From Kudoa neothunni (lineage: Eukaryota > Cnidaria), in the NCBI GenBank assembly GCA_964304625.1, contig OZ199839.1, forward strand, positions 11,842,001-11,906,000: DNA of 64,000 nt, in the 5' to 3' direction. Each line of letters begins with the position of its first letter. Position 1 is the first letter of the stretch. The position numbers and the translations under genes are program-made. The notes under the pieces are model-generated. The model was not told where the DNA came from. It made no database searches and worked only from the letters and a program-made list of their open reading frames with translations. Positions 37,575-48,830 of the stretch are shown here, in pieces.

Positions 37575-38757
37575 TCCTTTATATATATAAAAGAGGACTG
37601 TCGGTATGTTTGTGTGTGTGTGTATGCCCCTAAGTACGCGTGTGTGAATAATTTTTTCCTTATACAGAGCCATATATAAAATTTTTATAAATTTATGATA
37701 TTTAAAAAAATCGTTTAATTGTTTTCGGACTACGAAAGTTTCCAAAAAGTATTTATGAAATAGTGATTTTGTCGATTTAAAGTTTGTTTTCGGATTAAAT
37801 GAGTTCAACTATAGTAGGATTAGCACTTGCTTATTTCATGGTTATGGTCGGTTGAAGTGAACTATCTCCTTTATATGCTCCATCATATGTTCATTAACTG
37901 CTTCTATCTATCTTTATATATAAGGTTGGCGTTTCTATTTGGGTGTCTATTTAAACACACTCCTTATTTGCGGAGTTTTAACGTATATGACTTGATAAGT
38001 ATATTTTATAAGTTCTATTAATGGTTTTAAATGTGGTAAAAAATCTATATATGTTTCATAAATAACGAATTCGTGGAGAACGTTAAAGTTACGTTGATTG
38101 GAGCGTCATAATGGAAATACTGCGTTCATAGGTTTCATTAAATTGTCCGCTAAGTTTTACTTTACGTGATTAAATTTAATGCGGATGGTTGTACTTTTAT
38201 TTCACTAAATTATTTAAATTGTTTATGTTGAAATCGACGCAATTTGTGGCTGTTTATGATAAAAGCGCATGTATGTTTATGCCGAGCTAAACAATGCTAA
38301 TTTTAACAATATCGACTAATTTTCATAAGTTTTCTTCTATCTCTTTTAATTTTTCTATTTTTTTATCTCTTAAAAAGTTAGTGGTGCACACAGTTACCGA
38401 GCCGGATCAGAGTTCGACTTTTAAAAATCCTCCAGGCCAAAAAATAACGTTTTACATAACACTTTAACGGGATTTAAATAATTCGGACTGAAAAAAAATA
38501 CAACGTTCACCTTAACTTGTTTAGCGTTGATGCCGAGCCACGAAATTTTTAAATGGACGCAGGGATTAATACATTCCTTCACAGAAATTATCATAATTTA
38601 AATTGCATAATCCAAATCGTTGTAGTAAGTTGCTTAAAAATTTTTAGTTATTTTGTTTCTACGGGTTAATTCGAGATTTCAATATATTTTTTGAATGCTA
38701 TTAAAAAATGCCTCTAGGCGAAATCTTCCCCAAGCAACGCTGGGCAGTTCGAGCTAG
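37575..38757 (+). mobile_element. Helitron-like non-autonomous element, copy 3
   Basis: Starts A/TCCTTTATATATATAAAAG, followed by a GT-rich tract. Ends in a small hairpin (CCC, one bulged base, AGC-AAC-GCTGGG) about 15 nt before CTAG, followed by T (38754-38758). This is the Helitron arrangement: 5' TC, 3' hairpin plus CTRR, inserted between A and T. Length 1.18 kb, no transposase frame. It aligns with the copies at 4.7-5.8 and 56.6-57.8 kb. Confidence 0.7.
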
Positions 38758-38862
38758 TTTTTAATAAAAAGATAACTTTGTGAACCTTTATTTTCGAGAA
38801 AACAAAAAATAGCTTTACACATTAGTGAAATCAGTTTTGTAATATCTTAATTACTCTAGGAG

Positions 38863-39590
38863 ATATTCGTTACCGTAAGAATAGCCACTGCCTTTTTCTT
38901 ATTTGTTATACTCCTTTACTTGCGCTTAAAAGCTCCCCACAAACTTTCAATTCCGTTAGTGTGAACATCGGTGGCACTGACGAATTCATATGTATGAATC
39001 ACTACGTCATGCTGGTATGCAATATTTTCTAAGTTTTCGTAGCTTGGCTATCCATTAGTGTGTATTATTGAACCCTGATTAACATATTGAAGAATAATCC
39101 CTTCTAATGTCGGTTGACCTCTAATTTCGGTTTGAAACATGAAGACTTCTCCATTTTCATCGACACCCCCGACAATCCATACACTATGAGTTTGCAAGAT
39201 CCTCGGAACATGAAACTTTCTCTTGCAAATTTGACTTTCGTCAATTTGCCCCTTTATTCGGGGCCCGCCTATTTTAATGGGGTTCATGATATAATAGCTC
39301 AGACATAAGTCCCGCATGAAATTTTTCCAGTTGCATACCTTCCTAGTAGACTCTAATCCGCATTCTAAATCCACAAATGCATACACTATCTAGGCAAAAG
39401 TCCAATTTCAATTAAAAATTTCCACAGTTCATCCTTCCTATCTTTGAGATATGTTATTTTTTCAACGTTTAGTTCATAAAAATTATCAGTTGAATAAACA
39501 GCGGGAAGTATTCGTGGTTTGGGGGAGTCGTGCGATCTCATAATCGAAAAATCCCAAGTGTTGATGGTGTTTGTAAACTTTAGCCATAAT
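38863..39590 (-). mobile_element. Merlin (IS1595-type) transposase remnant, most complete copy
   Basis: Minus-strand pieces in order: ..LWKFLIEIGLLPR (about 39400), KIGGPRIKGQIDESQICKRK with the first catalytic Asp (about 39240), VWIVGGVDENGEVFMFQTEI, LEGIILQYVNQGSIIHTN, then in another frame VVIHTYEFVSATDVHTNGIE..WGAFKRK (38920-39000), which matches the conserved 'H...Fv....gaHTn.IEs.W...K'. The Asp expected after 'iihTn' is disturbed, and at least two frameshifts are present. A GGAGATATTCGTTACC-type sequence ending GCCACTGCC (38863-38897) next to the 3' end may be its terminal repeat. Merlin ends characteristically begin GG. Confidence 0.72.
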
Positions 39591-40079
39591 AATTATACTA
39601 GGTTATCATTTACATGTGATATCGGTTTTATTAAAAAAATCATTTTATCTAAGACATTAACGTTTTGTACAACCTATGTTAATACAATTTTATAGTGTTT
39701 TCTGGCAATTAATTTCCGCCACTTATTAATATGATTTTATTTTACACTTTCTTTTACTTGCGCTCTCACAAATCACGCATTATCGTATTTTTTTAGAGGA
39801 AATTAAAAAGAATTTGGTTTGTGGTTTTCATAAAACAATTAGTTGAACTTCTTCAATTACTTCGTATAAATCACAATTGATGTTGTTTGATAATTTCTTA
39901 ATTCTAGTAAATATAAAAAAATATATGAAATAATCATTTTAATTCTTGTAGGAAAAGCTACCTTCATATTAAATAAAAAAAATGTTAACATAGCGCAAAT
40001 ATTCATTTGAAAGGATTAACTTTTCTGAATATTTAAAAATTGAACAATTATATACATGTACTAACTAAAACTTTTATTT

Positions 40080-41262
40080 GCAGTTATAGCATTTAGTTCG
40101 TGAATTTCATATGCAAACTTCCGCATATTTATCATTATTATCCTGCACAATGTGCTTAAAAATGAAACTTGATGTGATAATGACATTGATCACATTTTTA
40201 TTCACATGCAAAACAAAATCGGGATGATTTTATCTCCCTCGATCTGTCAGGTCCAATAGTTTGGGTGGAATATAGCGATTGTTTTGCCTTATGGTGCCTG
40301 TAAGGGTGAGATTCTTCTCCAATAAAAATGAAGCAAGAGGAACACAGGTGAAAAAGTTATCTGTGTTGACACCTCGACCAGTTCTATAATATGGGAAAAC
40401 AAGATCCTTCACTACTCGTTCTCAATGGTTAGCTTCTCTTTTTCTTCAAGTTTTCCAATACATAATTGGATACTGAGGAGATACGTTGTAACCTCACCTG
40501 CAGCTACCCACAAATTTAATCCATAGCGTTCAGGTTTACTTTTCATATAAATACGAAATGGGCACTACGCTCGAACCCAACCATTCACCCATCAATAGTA
40601 ATATGGGAGCCAGGAGAATAGTTTTCAAGAAATGATACATTAATGAGATCGAAAATCTCATGGATAGACTTTAACATATCCCCAGTAATGTTGAACCTTG
40701 AAATTCTCGTTTATCCATCATCAAATCGTACTGTACGATATATATGGGGTTAAATTTGTCGCTAGGTATTAAAGCTGAAAATAGAACTTAGTTTAAAAGT
40801 GGATTTGTATCCCACACTTGTTTGAAAGACAATTTCGATCCGTTGCATTTCTAGAAGCGATCGAAACCTTTAAAAAAGCTTTTAACCCTTCCATAGACTG
40901 GTATGGTTTTCTCATGAATATATCGCATGTTGCCTTGAATAAACTTATTTTTATAGTAAAGAACTTTTTCTAGGGCAAAATATGAGAAAAATAAGGCGAA
41001 GAAATCTATAATAGGTTCAATATTGAGAGCTCCTATGAGTTCATGTTCTTTTCTTTAGTTTGTTCAAAAACTTCCACCCATAACCTGATTTTGAAACCTA
41101 TATATTATCAATATCCTCATATTCCGCTGAAGATTCATGAGAATTAATAATGTCATCATAAGACTAAAGATTCAACAGGAATCCTTCGAATTCCAAGTCG
41201 ATGTCATAAGTTTCATCACCGTTGGAGTCATTACTCAAACAATCAGAATCATCAGTCGACAT
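40080..41262 (-). mobile_element. piggyBac transposase remnant
   Basis: Starts MSTDDSDCLSNDSNGDETYD (41262, acidic N-terminus). A segment near 40560 reads MKSKPERYGLNLWVAAGEV.., and GRGVNTDNFFTCVPLASFLL (40310-40380) carries the second catalytic Asp, followed by LTGTIRQNNRYIPPKL. The region around the first Asp (ITIDG.MVGFERS) has lost the usual Glu and Arg residues. Several stops and frameshifts. A Cys-pair segment near 40170 (KCDQCH) may be a trace of the C-terminal finger. TTAA-flanked ends were not identified. Confidence 0.7.
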
Positions 41263-41833
41263 AACTTTCTAAATATATTAGGTTCCACGTAGAACGCAAT
41301 TATTCAACGTTGTAAAAATAACGTATAACAAAGTTTGGATTCAGGTACCGATAATCCTTAACTTGATCTGTGTGAAATTTCGGTATTCGTTTAGGCTGAT
41401 TGTAAAACAACAGAGCCTGGCAGAATTAGTCTCCTATTTACAACATAAACTTTATTTTTCTTAATATTTATACTATGAGACAATAAAAGTGTTATATCCC
41501 TAGAGATTAAGCAATAAACATAATTAATTTACCGCTCACTTTGAGGGATTATATATTATATTCTCCCAGTTATCGTATTTTGAGTTAACGCGTGCCTCTT
41601 TCTTAGCGTAAATTTGCAACTGTTTACAAAAAGGTCAAAAATAAATGAATCTTAATGATTTTTAATGTTATAAAGTATTGCTTATATTGATAAAATACAT
41701 GTGTTTATTAATAATGATTCGATACCTTTATTTTGACCATATGTGTAAAAGCGTAAACCCCTCTACGAAGCTTACAAGAAATTTGAACGATATAATAACT
41801 TGAGTTGTACCATAAAACATGGAATTATCTAAA

Positions 41834-44404
41834 GGCAATGGCTATTGCTACGGGTCCGTTTAATCCGCATGATACGGGGGTTGTCTATTGCTACGGGAGG
41901 GAATAACTCCAAATCTACAATCTCACATAAAATTTGAAATTTATATTTGTAATCGATGATTTTTAGTCTAACATCATTAATTGTTGTGGAGAAAATTTGA
42001 GATATTGAAATTTCTAATATTGTAACTAAAAATTTCCTGTTTTACGTTTTGTCATGAGTAATGTTAAATAAATATTTTAACTTTTTACTAATAATGGTTT
42101 TTTTAATCAAAAAAGCAAAAACCAGACGTTGTGTTTTATGTATAAAACGTCCACCTTATTACCTCTTATTGTACCTAATATATTTAATCTGGCGCAGCTA
42201 ATGTAATCAGTTAAAATATGCTTAACTAGGTTTTTATAAAATGAAATAATTGTATGTATATATATATATATATATTTGATTTATAGATTATATGTATATG
42301 TATAATTACATATCTACAAAATATATTAAGTATTACCGCTATTCATAGCAAACGATTAGAACATTCTATGTAGTGAATTCAATAAATATATTTAAAGTTA
42401 TGTTTAATTTTATAGTTAAAATCAATATGAAAGCTTACTGTTTGCATTTAAATAGCGGTGAGCATTTTTCTAACTTCTTAAATGTTATTGCTACGAATAT
42501 AAATAAATTATTAATTTAAATAAGAGTACAATTTAAAAAAAACTTAAATTTTACTCTAATGCGTTATCTGAAATTAATTTCTACAATAGAAGGAAACACG
42601 TTTTGTATTCTTGAATACAGTAACCTGTGCGGGAATCAAAGTTTTCCTTGTAGCGTCATTTGTACGATGGAACCCTCTTCTGGATTGAAAGTTGACATAC
42701 ATCACTCATTAAAAGAAATATTAATCGTTATGAACATCTTTTTTCCTACAAAATAAAAATGATGGAATAGCTTAGAATATAAAATTCCAAAATATTTTAG
42801 TAAAGTATTAATTTACTACAAAATAACGTTTGTATTATTTGCGACTCTCCATAAAAAAGAAAGCTTAAAGGTAACAAAAATCGCCAACATATAGAGGTAA
42901 CTGCCTGTCTAGCATTACTTTTTAAGTTAGTAACGATATGGAAAATTTTTTCATAATCATATTTTTAAATGAGATACACAATCGTCTTTGTAATGATTCG
43001 ATATACAAATTCCTACCTCATCAACAAAAAGTCGATTTCTCAGATAATCATCTTTTTGAATTGATATCACTTGGATCTAATAAAAAGCATACAAAAAAAT
43101 GTTATGCTATGAACCGAGTAAAAATATCACAGTGAAAGCCCTACACAATGTGAAAACAAGAGGAATAACCAACATGGATGTATTCACGACTGTCAGTATG
43201 TCAATTCACAATTTTAATTGTTATGTTAAAACTAATAAGATGACAATAATGTTGTTACTTGATTATTTTTGGTTGATCACCTAATGAGACTTACTCTTCA
43301 ATTTTGTTGAAACTTTATGTTAACGAAAGCAATACATAAACTTTCGAATTCTCGGTGATTGTACAATCAAATATTTTAGATAAATTCCACGATTGGTATT
43401 TTTATTAGTGCGCCCTTGTATTTAACTGTTGCTGACGATCCTATTTGAGAATTTCGCTTAACTTATGCACGCATTTTGTATGAAAAAATTCATGCAGGCA
43501 TTAATGGCTTCTTGACATAAATTTTAGAATGCTTTCCTATTTTGAATGAAAAATTATGTATCGTTGTTACGGTTGCGAACATTAAGTAAGGGAATTTTTG
43601 AGAATTGTCTCTTCAAATACCAATTTTTTACCAGGAAACTTTGTGTAATACAAATATTTCAAAGGAAGTTAGTCCAAAATAATACGAAATAACAACTGAT
43701 ACTTGAGATAAATTCATTAAAATCTTACCAAATATTAGTTGGGGCTATCATTCCCACTGAGAGTGAAAACAATCGGATGACCTAAACAACGTAGGCTAAC
43801 AGTCATTTCTTTTTCTAGAAAAAAAAACATATGAAAAAATAATATACTAATTATTAAATTACCAACTGTTTATCAAAAAAAGTTTGATTTGAACACAACA
43901 ATTGTATCATAATCAGTCTAATACAATATTTCTAACTCATGCGCTTAATACATTTCGTAAACTAATAATTTACTATCTAACTGTTTTAAATTTTCAAATT
44001 ATATAAATATGCCGCCTATCTAATATAAGTGAGCAGTTGCCACAAAATTAAAAACGTTTCTTGGCGCTCGATCATATCAGCAGAAGCCAAAATTGTTTAG
44101 TTCATTTGACTATTATCCTTATTAGCTGATTTTACGCAAGAAATTTTGCATATTAATTTTACTAAACGTTGAAAAGATGAGCTAAAACTATTTTTTAATC
44201 CAAAATTCCTTACAATGATGTTGTATTTTTCAATGGCTCAAATTTTCTCCAAAACGGTTAATTATGTTAGGCCAAAAATCATTTATTACAAATATAAATT
44301 TCAAATTTTATGTGAGTTTGTAGATTTGGAGTTATTCCCTCCCGTAGCAATAGACAACCCCCGTATCATGCGGATTATACGGATCCGTAGCAATAGCCAG
44401 TGTC
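41834..44404. mobile_element. 2.57-kb DNA element with about 175-bp terminal inverted repeats (Mutator-like?)
   Basis: 41834-42010 and the reverse complement of 44228-44404 align almost throughout (near 90% by eye), starting GGCAATGGCTATTGC and GACACTGGCTATTGC. The flanks TTATCTAAA (left) and TTATCTCTA (right) agree at 7 of 9 positions, a plausible 9-bp target duplication. Each arm holds two direct copies of CTATTGCTACGG about 45 nt apart and a TCCGCATGATACGG block. Long arms with a 9-bp duplication suggest a Mutator-like element. The interior has only short frames (42559-42756, 42938-43135, 43099-43284) with no transposase motif I can name, so it is probably non-autonomous or badly decayed. 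Confidence 0.75.
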
Positions 44405-44836
44405 TTATCTCTAAATTGGAATCACGAACGACACCGAACCAACCTGAGAAGGATTAATATACCCAATAAAATATGACTAAAAGTTTTTATCATAGTTATT
44501 AGTTGGATTTTGTTTAGAAAAAGTAATTACAGTAAGAAACCAATTTCACGCACTCGCGTGCGCAATCATTTTAGAAAAATTTGGCATTTGATAATGATTA
44601 AGTTGCGTTTATAAAGGCTAGTTCACTATATATTAATTTTTCAACGATCTATGAAATACTCTTCTTGTTTCTATCGGTAGAATAAGGCAATTTCGTCTAC
44701 GTTGTAAATAAAATTTTCAGAGTATCTTTTAAAAAATGTTCTAATTTTATTGGTCTATTATGAAGTAGTTTCTGGTGTAGCAGCAGCAGCGGCAGCAGAT
44801 TAGCTAATAGAATTTGATTTTTTAATGTTGGGCCTT

Positions 44837-45010
44837 TTTTAAAACAACGAAACCCTCAACGAATTGCACGCGAAGAGAAAACTTTTTCTTTGACAAATTG
44901 ATTTCTCTTGATGATTATCATGACGACGTTTACCACAATCTATCTGCTTCTTGTTCACCCAATCCATTCATATACATCTTCATCAACAGAATTAAATTGT
45001 CCTGTGCGTA
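44837..45010 (+). pseudogene. Possible GPCR seventh-helix fragment
   Basis: A 58-codon plus-strand frame includes YHNLSASCSPNPFIYIFINR, with a hydrophobic run and an NPxxY motif followed by a basic residue. This is the usual end of helix 7 and start of helix 8 in class A GPCRs ('L...NSc.NP.IY.f....R'). The frame is preceded by SLDDYHDD and ends KLSCA-stop, or it could splice at a GT just before the stop. No other GPCR helices were found upstream, where the 41.8-44.4 kb element sits. It could be an orphaned last exon or a chance match. Confidence 0.3.
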
Positions 45011-45059
45011 AATAATTTCTATCTTTTGATTCTACAAACATTTATAGGTTTTGATTATT

Positions 45060-45240
45060 TTATTTTTTATCTCTAGGATGCCATTAGGAGTCGAGATAAT
45101 AGATATTTTAAAATATGATACATTGGCAGTTTTATGCATTAAATATTGATTTAACTAAATAATAAACAAGAAGTACCAGAAAAAAGTGCGTAAAATTGGT
45201 CAATCACGTGACTGTTATTAACGTTATTTAGCAACTTTTT
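45060..45240 (+). repeat. Dispersed repeat R2, copy 2
   Basis: Contains CTCTAGG-ATGCCATTAGGAG and, about 120 nt later, AAAAAAGTGCGTAAAATTGG..AATCACGTGA. Both blocks recur at 32.3 and 60.05 kb. In this copy the ATG block lies 70 nt after the GPCR-like fragment. Confidence 0.45.
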
Positions 45241-46389
45241 AAAATAATTTTTATAAAAATTTTGATTGAAATATTATGAGTAAAATATTATATAAACAAC
45301 GAAAAATCGACATTCTAACTAAATAGGTTTTTAAAAAATGCGTGAAATTGGTTACTTACTGTAATATCTTAATCATAAAGCTTTGACATTCTTGAATCGT
45401 AAATCGTCATTTCTAGATCGATGACCGTAGATAAAATTTGATAATTTCGTTTTCTGAAAATTTTTTACATGTTGTTCAAATAAATTAGAGCACCATTCAT
45501 GGAAAGTAAATTTTTTTAATTTTTTGTAGTTATTTGTAATTTTCATTCCATTATGAAGCCTCATGATGGATTCTTTATTACCCAAAATCTAATTTGACCT
45601 TCCCTGTACGGACTCAGACAAAATCACGCCCTGTCCGAGTTCAGGTCACTGGGTGACACCAGGAGAAACTTAACTTAATCAATTTTTCATTTTTCAAAAT
45701 ATAAATTTTATGACATCTAAAACATTGATAAATTCAGCAATGAACCATTTAAGGAAGCTTTTAGTTCATGTGGGGTAGAAAATGCGAATATTTATGAGTT
45801 AAGGCATCATGTAACCAAGAAAAGTTATGTGCATTAAAATTAAAAAAAATTAAACATTAAAAAGAATATATAGCAGTTTAATTAAATATATGTTACTGCT
45901 GAAAATGGATATTTAATGTTATCACCGAAACTCGCAATATCACCATGCCAAGCACAAACATTCATTTATTTTCGGTTAACGGAGATTATGTAACTCAAAT
46001 TCGAGATTTTCTAAGTAACCTTACTACTAAGCGTTTCACTGATGAATTCATGAAAATATACAAATTTAAACTATACCGCATGTTTAAGCTGCATTCTTCG
46101 TTTTCTCCAATTGTTGCTATCCTTCGTTTGAATGTTGAATGTTAATTAACAGTTTTATCTTTAACATAAAGAAAAACAAAATAATTATACCACAAAATAT
46201 TACTTCAAACAGTTAAGAAATAATCCGTATGTAGCAGAACTGCATAGAAATAAAATGATCCTTTTTTTGAAACAAGATATAATGCTAGACGTTAAATAAT
46301 TTAATTTTTCCCACAAAATTAATTTTTCGTTTCAAAAGTAACAAAGAACTAAAGATTCAATAAAATCAGTGTGTCATAAATGGCGCTTA
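45241..46389. other. Non-coding stretch
   Basis: No supportable gene. Short frames at 45373-45585 and 45945-46145 lack domains. Confidence 0.4.
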
Positions 46390-48165
46390 AATAGTTCAGT
46401 GAGTAGGATCTATAATATCATTATTCAAAAAGAAGCTATTTGTTACATTCGGTACATATACTAATATTTTTTGGGGCTCTATGCTTTGCACACACACGAA
46501 TTTTCGACAATTGAAACACATTAGCTTTATTTTCTTGTCGACATTTCTTGGGCACAAGGAACATCTTTTTCTATTTGGTAATTGTGGTAAATTCAAGTTT
46601 AATGATTTATTATTATTATCGTCAAAAAGGGCAAAACCATAGTTTATGCAACTTGGTAATCTTTCAGAATTTGTTTGACGACGAGAAACATTTTCTCAAG
46701 CCAAATCAATGGATAACTCTCTAATAAAGTATTGTCTCCTGCTTTTATTATTTTTTTGCCATTCAAAATATTTGTTGGAAAATAAGGTATAAAAGTTTAA
46801 AACTGCAATGTCTAGCAGATCCATAAAAATTTTCATTGACTATTTGCGTGTTGGTTTTGAACTGGAATAAAGCCCAGTCATTTTGTCCGCCATATCAACA
46901 CCGCCTTTTGTTTTATTGTAATGAATAATTACATTAGGTCGTTTCTTTCCACATTTTCAATAGAATAATCATTATGTTTGGTTAAGAGAAGATTCACAGC
47001 GTAATTTTTTTGGGGACATATGAGACCAAAGTGAGGTCTCCATGAAATCCAAAAATTGACGAGAAAACCTCACGCATAGGATTTTTGAGGAATTCTTTAG
47101 GAATCTCGCATTTGTTGGGTCGGATAGTTCCAGTCAAAGTTATTTTATTTGAAAGTAGTTTCTGGGCGAGTGGGATAAACGTAAAGAAGTTGTCGATTGT
47201 TACTCCTAGACATGTGCCGCAAAATGGAGAAATAAGGTCTTTAACTATCCTTACACCTTGGTTCATCCCTTTTAATCCACCAATCTTTCCCGTATAAGGC
47301 TGTATGTTTAGAAGATACGATGTTTTGACATCTGCGGCCACCCATAATTTGATGCCATAACGACCTGGCTTAGACTTCATATATATTCGGAAAGAGCATT
47401 CCCCTCGAAATTTCACCAACCTTTTATCCACAATGATATAGAGTCCTGGCCAAAAATTTTTCAGACAATTATTATTGAAAGATTGAAAAACGTTTCGGAT
47501 CTCCTCGAAATTATCATTTGACTTTTTCTTACGTTCAATTCTTGTAGCTTTATCATCAAATCGCAACATTTGATAAATATATGTGAAACGATCCCTCGAA
47601 ATTCCTGCCGCAAAAAAAATTGTTTAAATAAAGGATTGCTATCCCTCACATTCCGAAGTGCAAGAGATGATCCATTCGAGCGACCCCAAGCGAGCAAAAC
47701 GCCCAAAAAAGCCTTTAACTCCTCTACTGTTATTTCGTTACCGTTAAAACCTTTATATTGCTCATAATATTTATTCGTGCATTGCATTAACTCATCAAGA
47801 ATATCACGAGAAAAAACAATCCAAATGCTTCAGAGATGGTTTCGAAATTACCCATTTTCTCAAGAAATGTAGAGGATGGTGGTGAAATTTTGTTGTGTGA
47901 GCGATTTTTTGTTCCTGTGCGATGCTTCAAACCCCATTGAAAACCACATCGAGAAACTACATAGTCAAAATTTTCATTCCCAATTGAAACAATCCAGATC
48001 ATCATGTGATCCTTTATTTTCAGATTGACTACTTAAATCTTCCAGGAAATCGTCAGTTGATGTATCAACAGATTTAGGGAACTCGTAGTCAGATTCACTG
48101 TCAATGTCTGTAGAAGAATCGAATCGTCAATTAGCTTTTCTGCTTCGTCATACATAATGTTTTAC
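46390..48165 (-). mobile_element. piggyBac transposase, near full-length but frameshifted
   Basis: Read from about 48165: acidic N-terminus MYDEAEKLIDDS.., then TVEELKAFLGVLLAWGRSNG (about 47710), IIVDKRLVKFRGECSFRIYM (first catalytic Asp; the usual Glu after it is Lys, about 47430), WVAADVKTSYLLNIQPYTGK, VTIDNFFTFIPLAQKLL (second Asp, about 47190), LTGTIRPNKCEIPKEFL, GGVDMADKMTGLYSS (third Asp, about 46910) and a C-terminal finger RKRCSLCPRNVDKKIKLMCF..CRKFVC (46460-46575). All three catalytic aspartates and the cysteine-rich C-terminal finger are visible. At least three frame changes break it. The longest single frame is 46994-47569. No TTAA-bounded ends were recognised. Confidence 0.85.
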
Positions 48166-48424
48166 AAACATTAAATAATAAAAATTTATCACAACGTTAA
48201 AAAAATCAAGTTACACTTTAAAATGCAAAACAACTAACACAGAACAATAAGCGCAAAATTAGTGAAACCTGATCAGATTAATTTTTGCTTATCTCAGATA
48301 ACATTGATTATTGCTGTTAGAATTGATATCTACATTGAAATACAGGTATACATTCGATTTAAAATAATAAAAAATAATTCAATCTAGAAAATGTTTTATA
48401 TATAATGTTGTATACAATTAACAG

Positions 48425-48830
48425 CTGTTGTGGAGCGTGTGGCTCCCCATTTTTATCGGGTTTTCAAGACTTTTTTCGTCGGAAGTGGTTCTAAAAAATC
48501 TTATATCGTCTTTTCATCTGGATTGCATCAAAAGTTTTTCCAAATTTTTAAAAATAAATTTTTGCTTTAATCGCGTATATGACGACAAGGTCAACAACAT
48601 AATCCTCATGTTAAACATTGGTTTCTATATTTCACTATGAAAGAATATGAATGTGATTACAATTTATGCATTTAAATGTTTATTTTATTTTTGCATTTTA
48701 TTATAATGAATAAAAATTTACAAGAAATCATTATAAACGGTTGTTGTTCAGGCATGTAGAATATTGAAATTTTCTCCACACTCATAGCATTTTTTCATTT
48801 AAATCACTCTATCGTTTAAGGCAATCACTG
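48425..48830 (+). repeat. Dispersed repeat R1, copy 2
   Basis: Matches 1545-1960 with scattered differences. Shared blocks include TTGTGGAGCG and GTTCTAAAAAATCTTATAT, and GTTGTTGTTCAGGCATGTAG occurs here as the counterpart of GTCGTTGTTCAGTCATGTAG in copy 1. The 70-codon frame here (48428-48640) is diverged from the 72-codon frame in copy 1. Nature unknown. Confidence 0.6.

Noticed and set aside
37600-38021. Short frames within the Helitron-like element, considered as a gene
   Set aside because: The same region in the other copies does not conserve the frames.
42559-43284. Three short plus-strand frames inside the long-TIR element, considered as a transposase
   Set aside because: No catalytic or DNA-binding motif could be identified and the frames do not follow on from each other. 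Kept only as unknown interior.
44780-44805. CAGCAGCAGCGGCAGCAG run as a coding polyglutamine tract
   Set aside because: Short, and no open frame extends from it.
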